Shown piece after piece: positions 1-11,300 of a stretch of 64,000 nt of DNA. Every line of letters begins with the position of its first letter. The first letter of the stretch is position 1. The position numbers were made by a program, and so were the translations under genes. Source of the DNA: Ypsolopha sequella (Eukaryota; Arthropoda; Insecta; Lepidoptera; Ypsolophidae); the NCBI GenBank assembly GCA_934047225.1, contig OW203987.1:7715501-7779500 (forward strand), in the 5' to 3' direction. Below the pieces are notes generated by a model. That model did not search any database. It saw only the letters and a list, made by a program, of their open reading frames with translations, and was not told the origin of the DNA.

Positions 1-123
1 TTCTTTTACAATATTTGCAATTCGCCTTTGGAATAGTCTACCTCTATTTATTCGAGATTCACTAACTATTGCTGTTTTCAAAATTAAAGTTTACCAGCAT
101 TACTTACAATCACAAAATTGTTA

Positions 124-510
124 AGGTTAAACGTCAGTCGCTTAGCGCAAAGTACAAAACTTAACTTTGTTTTTCTTGTTTAAAAGTAAAAAATTGGAAA
201 ACCTTCTGGTATGTGGCGATTGACGCCAATATTTTAGTATAAGTGAGGTTTATAAAGCAATAGTTTGAAATTTAATGCACAATTAGTTATGATCTTGTCA
301 AAACAATGTTAAAACAGCATTTTAAGTTGGTTTTGAGAAGATCATGACCAATTGTGTATATAATTTCAAACTTTTGCTTTATAAATCTCACTTATACTGA
401 ACTACTGGTGGCAATTGCCACATACCAAAATGATTTTCAATTTTTTATTTCTTAAAAAGAAAAACAAAGTTAAGTTATGCACTTTGCGCTAAGCGACTGA
501 CGTTTAACCT
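124..510. repeat. 387-bp foldback (palindromic) element
   Basis: The outer arms match as an inverted repeat: the left arm begins aggttaaacgtcagtcgctt and the right arm ends with its reverse complement. The similarity runs through most of the element, leaving a short loop near 310-325. No coding capacity is seen, so it looks like a foldback MITE. A related arm end occurs at 38371-38420 inside a Hen1 intron. Confidence 0.8.
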
Positions 511-741
511 GTACCTAATTTTATTTTAAGTCAATATCATAAGAGTCATGGTCTATATCTGGTATTATTTATGTATGTATATTCGATTAGTATGTATTTG
601 TATAGATTTTTGTAGGTTTGCCACTTTTATGTATTATATCCCCCCTCTATTTTATTGTATTATATACATGTACATGTATGTTTTTATTGTATTCACAACT
701 TTTGTTCTTTTTGGGCACCATCCTACATTTTCCACAACGCC

Positions 742-840
742 CCAGGTAAACTGGAAGAAAATGCTAAATAGCATTAAATTCGCCTCTGTGCTACAGACAT
801 AACTTGTTATTGTACAATAAAGTATTTTTATTATTATTAT
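742..840 (+). repeat. LINE-type 3' tail, copy 1
   Basis: Contains the pattern ctggaagaaaatgctaaata, then a gcattaaattcgcc block, then a polyadenylation-like aataaag followed by (tta)n. The same arrangement recurs at 981, 17858, 29707 and 32160, always ending in an A/T-rich tail. This fits a 5'-truncated non-LTR retrotransposon end. The clade is not assigned. Confidence 0.6.
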
Positions 841-980
841 ATTGTACGTATTTATATTGACAGTCAGACATAAAAATAAACCGTTTAAGTTTATTTAGGT
901 AGGAGTATTTACTTTATTGTTTTTGTTTATTTTGTAAATTTGGTATCCCACTTCCACATTACATAAAATAATACTTTCAT

Positions 981-1094
981 CACCACCAAAAGGTTGGCTG
1001 GAAGAAATCACTTTAAGTGATAAGTTCGCCCTTGTACAACATTGTGTGCACAAAACTCTGTACTCAATTTTTTATTTAACGTTGTACAATAAGA
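981..1094 (+). repeat. LINE-type 3' tail, copy 2
   Basis: Second copy of the dispersed tail: aaggttggctggaagaaatc, a short hairpin, ttcgcccttgtacaa, then gtacaataaga. It is closest to the copy at 29707-29845. No protein-coding part is attached. Confidence 0.6.
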
Positions 1095-1288
1095 TGTGTA
1101 TTTATTTGTTCATGATTTATAGTTACGGTTTGAAAAAATCAATAGACGAAATCTCTAATAGTTCGTTTTTCAAAAACATTATGATCACAGTTAATTAAAA
1201 TCAAGTTTTAAAATGATATCATTAATTAAATCACTATTAATTACTATTGTGTGGACTATGACATTCTTCGTTCGATTCTCCAATCCCT

Positions 1289-1689
1289 AAATGTGTCCTG
1301 AGCCAGTATGGTATGATGGTATGACCCTGGTTGCTTGGAAGAATGGTAAGCCGCTGGTGTGGGATGCTACATGCGTGCACACACTAGCGGCTTCCCACGT
1401 AGTCCGGACCAGTAGGGCTGCTGGTGCGGCAGCGGACAGCGCTGAGGACAACAAGCGGCGCAGGTATGCTTTCCTCGGAAACAATTATATATTTGCGCCG
1501 TTTGGATTCGAGACCTTGGGCCCGTGGGGCCCGGAAGCGCAACGAATTTTCAAAGAAATCTCGCTGCGCCTTATCGACACGTCAAGGGACCCTAGGGCTG
1601 GCGCGTACCTCAACCAAAGGCTAAGCCTGGCAATACAACGAGGTAATGTCGCCAGTATATTGGGGACCCTCCCGCAGGGCAGCGATTGA
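1289..1689 (+). pseudogene. 5'-truncated end of RLE-type non-LTR retrotransposon (copy 1)
   Basis: Reads open for about 132 residues and matches the C-terminal end of the large retrotransposon protein at 21794-24616. Shared blocks include the endonuclease segment around VWDATCV and the end block AGAYLxQRxSLAIQRGN. The restriction-like endonuclease PD dipeptide is replaced (YDG instead of PDG), and the reverse transcriptase and zinc fingers are absent. It is a dead 5'-truncated insertion, 0.7 kb beyond the 3' end of obst-A. Frame and stop at 1687-1689 are intact. A short AT-rich tail with aataaaa follows. Confidence 0.85.
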
Positions 1690-1894
1690 GACCAAATTTC
1701 CAGTTTATGAATAAAATTTCAGGTAAGTTTATTACTATTTCATAACGTTCAAATATTATTATGACGAATATGTAGCGTCTATTCGTTGTCGTTCCGAATG
1801 CGTCAGTTGTTTGTATGATTGCGTTGACAAGTGATTGGTTAGTCGGTTAGCACTAAGCCGTTGGAACCTCTAAGCACAAAATAATATAATTAAT

Positions 1895-2084
1895 ACTACC
1901 AGAAGGGTGACTCGACGACGGAGCGAAAACAGACGCACACGTGCATAAACGCGTACGTACGATGATCTCGGCAGAATTTCGTATTGGCATTCGACCAGCT
2001 TCATCCGAGATCGTCGTACGTACGCGTCTATGTGTGGGCGTGCGCCTGTTTTCGCTAGTTATGCGGAGTAAACCTTCTGTAAGT
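1895..2084. repeat. Hairpin element, copy 1
   Basis: Imperfect inverted repeat with arms near cgaaaacagacgcacac and gtgcgcctgttttcg, and inner arms around cgtacgtacgatgatctcgg. The ends are accagaagg and ccttctgt. A clear second copy lies at 32357-32541; similarity extends from about 1873 to 2095. Confidence 0.8.
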
Positions 2085-2309
2085 GGTTATTTTGTTGTCT
2101 AAGTCTTGTCGTACTTGTAAATCAGTTTCAAAGTTGTAAGTGTACAGTCACCTGCATTTCAAGCTCCAATTTCAAGTTCAAGTTCAAGATGAAAACAGCT
2201 ATAACGCTGCAAAGAGAACTGCCAGTAGGTGGCCTGTCTTTCTGGCGTCCGTACAAAATCCTTACTAGGGATGGGAAATAATAAACAACAGGTTAAGGTT
2301 TTTCTTAAA

Positions 2310-2315
2310 TTTATT
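2310..2315 (-). terminator. Polyadenylation signal of obst-A
   Basis: AATAAA on the minus strand, 44 bases beyond the obst-A stop codon, in AT-rich sequence. It is the first canonical signal after the stop. Confidence 0.6.
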
Positions 2316-2358
2316 AAGTCTTAGGTTTAATTAAACGTAGCTATTATCACTAGAGAGC

Positions 2359-5300
2359 TTAGGACCTGGACTTGGGTCCGGGAGCTGGTGCCGCCGGCTC
2401 ATCAGCATCCTTATACCAGTCCTCACTGAAAAAGAAAAAAACATTTGTTCAAATCTGTCATAATAGTTTGGCTGGTTACGGGCAGCGGTGTTACTGCAAG
2501 GGTTTTGGCAACGCGCTCACCAACACGCTTGCCCAGCATGTGTGAGTAAGTATACTAGAATCTAGTATACCAGGTGTTTTATTTGAACTATCTAGTTACT
2601 AGAAACTAATGTAATATGTTTTTTCTAAAATACTATTTTAGACAAGAAACAGCTCTCAACTAAGATAAAAATATTTATTTCACGAATGCCTTTACTTATT
2701 AACTATTAAAGATTATATATACGAGTATACGTGACAATATTGGTATAGCACTTGTATTTTATATTTATAGGTTACTATCATCTATACATTTACTTCATAA
2801 TTTGGTAAATATATGTGTATTATTTTATTAAGTTTAAGTGACCGCAAAAATTAACTTTATTTGTTGTATTTTCCCATTTTATCCAAATACAACTGTTACA
2901 TCGAAATGTACGTGAAATAAATGTATAAATTATTGAATGAACGAGTGAGCGAAGCAAACGAATTTCTCCGAGTCTACTTGAACAATCCGGCGTTTGTATG
3001 TTTGAGTGTTTGTCCAACGATAACTCAAGTATCGTTAATCGGAACGTCATGAAATTTGGTAGGCGAGTAAAAGAGACAAACAGAATTTTTAAGTTCGAAC
3101 ATGAGCCAAATAGGTCAAGATCACATCGCGGGTTCACAGTTCAGAGTGAACTTTAGTTTATTATGTTACTATTCTATTAAGCTATGGATCCATATTTGTG
3201 CCTAAAGAACGCCGATAGTCACCATTCATCAGGCTGTGCGACTTAATAATCATCAGTGAAACGTGGGTGTCCGAGTTTGGACAACAACTTGAATTTTGAA
3301 GTCCTCTGATACCCCATGTCGTGATGATGGATATCTAAATGATTGACCCATATGCTCAACTCACCATCCGCGCACGTTCTCCGGCGCGTCACACCGTTGC
3401 GTCTCCTCATTGTAGACCTCCCCCGCTGTGCAGCCAAGGTCTCGAGGCTCCTGGCCGTTCAGGCACACGTAGAAGCGCTGGCAGTCGCTGGGGTGAGCGA
3501 ACTTGGGGTGCGCGACAATCTGGCCTAGTGAGTCCACTTGCTGTTCCTTGGGGCATTCGAACCCGTCCTTTGTCTTTTCTGTGAACGAATACGAGTTTTA
3601 AATAGGTCTGCCTGTTTAGTTCTAGTTAGTACACACTAGCGAAATCCCTTTTTAGGGTATTCTTTTATAACGTAAATGCGCCCAAGTCCGACCACTCTCG
3701 CCCTTTTTTCAAATAAACCGTCCAAAGATAAACGTAAACTGATTTATAAACTATTTATATAGCTTACTTTAAACCTTATTGTTGAGACTTTCATTATAAA
3801 GTATAATTATCAATATTTATGTTGTCAGAGTATACAAAAAAAAATATTATTAATATGTTTGCCTGTCCTTCTTAAAAGCTCCAGTTACCGACCGCTTAGT
3901 TGAAGTTTTCCTGATACCGTCCAGCAAGTAACCCGTTTCCGACCACCATTCAAAAAATTGCCAAAAATGCCATTATCTCATAAAAATAGGGTCAAAAGTT
4001 ACTGGAGATATCAAAATGTATAGATGGTTTGTTTCAATTAATAATTTTTTTAATTTAGGCTTTAATTAACTTTTATTAATAGTATATATTTTACATTTTT
4101 TCATGTTCGTCGCTATCAATATAAACTTCATATGTTTGGCCAAGTGTATTTTATCTTATTTCAATATGTTAATAAAATATTGTTTGTATAATACCGTTGA
4201 ACGGCTTTTTTATTATTTGTATGTTTTATTTTACATAGATATAAACACTTCATTAAATAGTTATAGGTGCTATATTTGACCCCTCAGTGGGGTCGTCATC
4301 AGGATTTTAAAAACCATGATTTAAAATATACTTTTTTATATTTTTATGTCAATAGATGCCAGCAGTTTTCTAACTTCAAACGCCTATATATGTCGTATGA
4401 TATTTCTCTTTTCGTCTATAACTATTCAATCAAGTTTTTATGTTATTTTACTTATTTTTTCGATTTTTTCTTTATTTTTAAACTGTGATTAAATATAATG
4501 GTGTTTTTTTTTCTTTTTGAGTAATTAATGAATGAAATTCGTAACTTCTAAGAATTCAAAGATAAAGAAAAGGTTAAGAGCTTGTACTTTATTTATAAAA
4601 TTTACAAATTAAAATAATTACAGTCCTTGCTAATAAAAAGTTTGAAAACATCGTCTTCATTTTCAATAAGTTTAACTTGCTTTACAAATTTTTTTTTTTC
4701 AATTTATGTGGCAATTTTTTTCTTAGGTTTAGGTTTATCTATCTTGTTTCTATAATATTACAGAATACATGGAATAAATTGTTTCATTTTTAGGAACTAT
4801 TCTGCCAACTTTATAATTGTGGTCGAGCTTTAAAAGTACTGAATAATTAATTCCATATTTAACTTGACATTCTTTTCTTTCATTTGGTGAGGTTTTTCTA
4901 TGTTCCTTTAAACTGAAACTGAAAAGATTCCACAATTGTTTGTATAAACTGCTATTTTCATATCATCATATTTTCATAGCAGTTTGGTTCTTGTTGTGTA
5001 ATGTGTTGTTTTATTTCAATACCAGTTTCATTTTTTTTTTGTGACACTTGTTCCTGAGGCCATACTAAAATAAATTCATGACAGGTGTTACTTGTTGCTC
5101 ATTATTTGTATTTTTCTATACAAACACACTCTTTTTGAGCACCGTACATTTTTTGCAAGTACTTTAAAATTTTGTCTTGATACACAAACGGATGACCAGA
5201 CTCCGGTTTATGGTATATTTATTGTGGTCGGTAACAAGCAAAACTGAATTTATCACCACTCATTACCGTCCAATTACAATAATTATGTGTTTTAATTATT

Positions 5301-8300
5301 TATCCAATGTGATGAAAAAAAAGAGTGAGCTTTATAGAAATTTAAAGACATATATAGTCATTAAAAATTTTATAATAATATCTCAGATGTCAATTTTTAA
5401 TATAAAATAACTTTTTAAAACCATTAACGTACATTTAATATCCCAATACATTTGAGAAAGAACGGAATGTTTTAAGTAAATTATGAATCAATCTAAAAGT
5501 CTAAACTTAGGACGGAATCAGGATATTAAGCAAATGTATATGTCACAAAAATATGTGTATATTCAAATTATAGTTTTTATCCACAATTTATAATGAAAAT
5601 TAACAAAAGTCTGAAAGTCTATAAAACACCTGATACCGTCCACTGTACGGTATCTGGAAACAATCGTTTTACCGGATCTCCTGATTCCGACCGAAATAGA
5701 AAAGATGATAAGACTATTAATATTTTATCAATCCTAAAAAATCTTGCATTTATATATGAACGGAACCCTATATTACATGAAAAAATATGTCAGTTTTACC
5801 AAAATATGCAGAATCAAACAAAAAATTAAAAACAACCTCCACAAACTTTTTACGTTCCGCAAAGCTCGACTTCGAACTAAACCGATGCACAGTGACAACA
5901 AAATTAATAACAAAATTGAACGTAGCGGAAATTAGAACCAATCATGATTCATCGGTAATTTAAGAATTGGCCTATAAGAGACGAGCAATTGTTCACTTAT
6001 TTGACGCGGGATATTGTTACAAATTTCAAAAATACTGGGCGGTCGCATACAGGAGCCTAGTCGGACAACGGTGCCGATACGTTACGCGGTGTTTGGGACA
6101 TCAATGTTTATATTTTCAGGAATGATAAAGAAAGTGATTTTGAACATTTTTGACTGAATATACTATAATGCAAAGTTAAGTAGTTGTTGAATTATAGACA
6201 TTTTTCAGTTTTGTCTACTTGAAATTTGAATAAAACACTATTTATGGCTAAAAATATGATTTTATTTCAAATAATTTTTTAATACACTTACATTAAACAA
6301 AAAAACAACATAAATGTGTTCAAAAAGTATTGAAAATAAGCATAAAGCTAAATACTGTACGTAGAAATAGTTTTTTTTGTACATTTTAGTAAAAACTTAA
6401 ATTAATATTTTTAGCCATAAATAGTGTTTTATTCTTTTTAAATGTAGTTACCTCATTTTAAGTAGACAAAACTGAAAAATTTAAAATATATATTGCATAA
6501 TAAGTAAATTTAGTCAAAAATGTTCAAAATCACTTTCTTGATCATCCCTCAAAATATTTACATCGATTTCCCAAACATCCTATAGATAAATAGCGGACAC
6601 CCCCCAGTGTTGCTTGCGTGGATACCGTTTTTACTGATACCGTGAAAATTTCTTAAAGTCCCTTCTTAGCGGATTCGACGTCATACAAGGAACTTACAGT
6701 AAAAATGTCATATTCCTAGGTACAGCCGTTTTGTCTTGGCAGATCAGTCAGTCAGTCAGTCAATCAGTCAGTCAGGGTATTCTTTTATATATACAGATAC
6801 AAAGATAGATAGATTTAGATATACCGGATGTAAATAGACGGATTCATAATCTAGTGATCATACTATGCAACGCTTCCAAAAAAAAAAAAAATGCGGAAAT
6901 GAAAAAATATTTTATTTCCCGTTTCCTCTCTTTTTTTTGTCTATTTGGGGAAATTATTGTTCAATACGATCAAGTAGGTTAGGTAGGTGATTTAACCCAC
7001 TGAGTGTCACACGCTCAATTGATGCGCCGGAAAACATTGACCCCTGAGTGTCAAAAGCGCCACAAATGCGGCAATCTATGTGGTTAATTTAAAAATACCA
7101 TACCATTTACACCTGGTAAATGGCAATATATAATAAGAAATATCATTATGCATTGTGACATACCATGTCTTACATTAGCAGATCTGTCTGTTTGTGTGTT
7201 CGCACACATTCCCGAAACTACTGAACGAATTTTCATATAATTTTCACAAGTGAGGAGAACTTAATTTAAATAAGAATATAAGCTTTGTTTCATTAAAATT
7301 GGATGTCGGAAAAAAAAGTTATCACCAATTAAAGATTTTTGAAGTTTACTTTTCTACTATAAGAAGTAGAAGTTACATAGCAAATAATAATTCCTGACGA
7401 TGAAGGACTATAGACTTCACTAACGATTGTATTTTATTGCGGGATTCCCAAGGAATTACACTGTGGCCGCACTATCTTCTTCCACGTAGATCCGTGTCTT
7501 AAAAACTGTGATTTGACCAGTTTTAATGAACGGATGCTAGGCTTCAACTCTCTCGCAACAAATTAAATAACAATTTGTGATTGCAAACGCCGAAAAAAGT
7601 AAATGGAATCTCGTTTAGCTTATATTATAATTGCTTTTATCCCGTCTTGTGCTGTTTATGGCCAGTTTACACGAATTAAATTACTTACGTGTTTACGCAA
7701 CAGTTTGGTTTGTCGGCGGATTGTACAAATTACATTTCTGGAAACTCGCAATTATAACCATTATCCTACGGGATTGTTTTTTCCGCGAATACCTCAATTT
7801 TTCATTCATAAAGTCAATCGTAGTTTCTGACTTGTTTATAAGTAACTTTATATACACTAGCTGTTATGTGATAATTAAATATGATCTAATCACTTATGCA
7901 CCAAAATTCTACCATCTACCGAGTTTTATGTACAAGTTTTACTAAAATTTACACTAATTGGTCCAATTTTTGCTCTAGCAGTCTCACCGGTATGTAGTAT
8001 ACCTACTATATATGTAATTATTGTCAGATTTAAGAAGCTTCGTTTCCAAAGTCTGCCAACTTCAAGTTCTTCCACGTGTAGAAAAGTAAGAGGAAAAAAC
8101 TAAGTGATGAAAGTACTCACTGTCCTGAGCGTTGCAGCCCTGGCGTCCAGCGGAGTCTGGCCACACGCAGGTGCCGGAGTATTCGTCGAAGTGGAGACCA
8201 GCTGTGCACTTAACCTCGATAGACTCGCCCTCGATGCAGTTGTAGAAGATGTTGCACACAGCTGGGTCAGGGTGAGCGAAGAACCCGTTGCGGCGCGGGC

Positions 8301-11300
8301 AATTTGGGCTGGGCTTCGGGGGCTCTGGGAGAAGAAAAGGTTATTTAGCGGTGCGCTTTTTGTCTCATGTAATGTCATTATAATTTGACCATGGAAAAAT
8401 AATGTATATGTGGCAGGCAAATAGTAAAATTCGGAATTTTACAAATTGCGTCATCAGTTTCTAAACGTTCATTGTTTTGCAATTTGCCATTCGATGAATT
8501 GCAAAATGCCCACTGTTTTGTGATTTGCCAAAGGAAATGTATGTCACTCCAATAAGTTGTGAAACTTTGAGAAACTGTGGCGATGAAGACCTCATTTCAG
8601 TTATTATTTCTATCGAGCAAAAGTTTTTTAATTGCGTTTACAGAAATCTAGATAAAGATTTCAAAAATGTTTTATTAATTTATAAAACTAATAGTTTCAT
8701 ATTAAAAGTAGTCAAAACGACTCCAAAAAGTGCCAATATTCCAATGCCTCGCCTTTGTCAGACTTATAAACTCTGTAGAGTTATATTTAATTTCTCAGTT
8801 GAAAATATATAGTTATTTGTGATAAAAACTTGATCACGTTGGGATTGTATAAAATATTCTATAATTAGGTTAGCAACAGACTCACGAGAGTGAAAAGTTG
8901 ATAGTCTAGTTTATTGGTCGGAGAACCTTGGAATATTGAGCGACGACTGTGTCAAAAGGTCACTTTACATTCTATTAAGGAAGTAGCTTGGTGAAGGATA
9001 GAGGAAATCCAGTCTTTTTAGAGTTCCGTTTGCTTAAAAGGAAACCTTTGTTGTCTGTTTGTCCGTTTGTCAACCTAAGAACCATTACACTAGTTAATCT
9101 GAAATGTATCAGTAGTTTATTATAAGTTGATGTGGGATTCCAGAAAACACAGTGGTGACGACAAGTTTCGACCATATTCTGTAAATTTTTAAGTGGCATT
9201 GTAACCTTCAAATTGCTGTTGACACAATGAAAACACAAATCGATTATTCTACAAGCATTCTGTTTAAAATTCGAAAGTACTCCATAGATAGTTTATAAGT
9301 GGCCAGTTATCTTGTGGTAATTTGGGGATTGAGCCGTTAGGGGAAATGTGATCGTGGCCCTTTTAGGGAAGTGGCCGTTAGGAGAATAGGCCATCAACGG
9401 GAAAAGGCCGTTTAAGGAATGTGACCCAAGGTACCGGATCCAGTCAGTTTCGTTTTAGTTTCAGATCTCATTTATGTACAACGTATACTTTACAGAAGTT
9501 TTGTTATTGCACATGCTCAAGAATGCACGATGCAGAATGCAGATGTTAAATATAGTTTTATAGTGATGAGCATTGAGTGTTGGAATTTTGGAATGTTGGA
9601 ATTTTGTGAATCCATGTCACGTGTTGCGTTTTACAATTTCTGTGTTCTTTGTTCAGCTTTACATGCCCAATGGAAAACTTCGATGACATCTTGAATATAT
9701 GGGGAAAACAGACAAATTTCCCTGATCAGTCTATCTAAATAAGATTTTCTAATATGGATTGATGGATTGGATGAAAGAAAATCAGCATTATTTTAACGGG
9801 AAGCTTATGAAGATATTGTCGAAATTGTATCGGTGAAACGGTTGGCATATAGTCAACAACAATCACACGTGAGTGTTCAAGCCGTATGTAATAATAATTT
9901 GGGAAGTTTAGGGTTTCTGAACGGACTAAAAGCCTCAAAAAATGCTCCGCATTGCTGATATCACTAATTAAATGATTATTTCACCAGAAATAATAAAAAG
10001 TATTTAGTATTAGTAAAAATTAATTTTAAACTACCCCTTGAAAATAAGCTTTCACTGCATCTCAGAATTTTGGCTAACAACCAATTATTTTATTATTTTT
10101 TATTATTATTATTTTTTTTTTTTTTATTGTTATTTTTTTCGGAAACTGTAGCTGTACTGTTGCCTCAAGCCTTAGCTGTTGTTACATAAGCCTTAGTTTT
10201 TCATAAAAGTACGAATAACCTGCAAAATAATGTAATTTTTAGGGTTCCGTACCCAAAAGGTAACCAACGGGGCCCTATTACTAAGACTCCGCTTTCCGTC
10301 TGTCTGTCCATCTGTCAACAGGCTGTATCTCATGAACCATAATAGTTAGATAGTTGAAATTTTCACATATGATGTATTTTTGTTGCCGCTATAACAACAA
10401 ATACTAAAAACAGAATAAAATTAATATTTAAGGGGACTCCCATACAACAAACGTGATTTTTTTCCGTTTTTATAGATAATGGTACGGAACCCTTTATGCG
10501 CGAGTCCGACTCGCACTTGGCCTGTTTTGTAAATGTGTTTATCACAAGCGCCCTAGCTTTTACTAAACGAAATCGACTTTAATAGTGTACGTTAAAAGTG
10601 GTTTTTGTACACTCGGTGGTTTCGTTCAAACAAGCCCGCCTTAGGACTTCCAAAATATCTACGGAAGTCGGCAACGGACGTATGAATTATAGCTTGCCTT
10701 AGGAAGTGTCGTTGCCTAATTGGTTATACCATTCTGATATTTATGACTACTATTTTAAATTTTAATTATGGATATTATTATAACAGTAAAACTGATATTA
10801 GTTTCTATTACTGTACGAATATGTATTTGTTTCTGGAAACCATGTTAATCTGTTGATTTTCTATTATCACTAAAATAATAGATAGCAGACAAGATCATGA
10901 ACCGAATCAATTTTATGTGTTAAACAAGATTTCAAGCGATCGGCTCTTTACTAAAGAATGTATTTGACTTAATAAAATGTCCAATATTGTAAAAATGAAA
11001 TTACTACATAAAATTACTACACAAAGAAACTTTCTGTGGGAACTGGTGTTTTTATAATTTATGTAACTTATTTTCAAATAAAGAAATTTTCAATTTTCAA
11101 TTTTTTCAATTTTCAATTTACCGTCACTTACTCTCTATGACAGCTTCTAAAAGAATTCAAACTGCGTATATAGATTACAACAACAGATATTGTAATGTAG
11201 ACCATTTGCTACACATATTACAAGTATGACTTAGTCGTAAAATGCAAGGCTTTGTGCACATTAAGTATTGTATTACTGGTCACCGGTTGACCTAGAAAGC

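Larger units (their letters stand above)
3670..6773 (+). mobile_element. Candidate 3.1-kb retroposed insertion with 16-bp flanking repeats
   Basis: The 16-mer agggtattcttttata occurs at 3654-3669 and again at 6774-6789, exactly as a target-site duplication would. The right end of the enclosed segment is a run of cagt/gatc units (6740-6773), a tail type known for target-primed insertions. Inside are only short open frames, the best at 5593-5829 (78 residues, no recognised domain). The phrase gataccgtcca recurs (near 3914 and 5632, with a variant near 6636). No reverse transcriptase is visible, so it would be non-autonomous or a retrocopy. The large palindrome at 6090-6578 lies inside it. Confidence 0.5.

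Noticed and set aside
548..802. 84-residue hydrophobic frame
   Set aside because: AT-rich low-complexity translation ending in a LINE tail; no signal of a real gene.
3339..3584. Plus-strand frames of 61-81 residues
   Set aside because: They lie over obst-A exon 4 on the other strand; the minus-strand frame has the six-cysteine chitin-binding pattern and splice sites.
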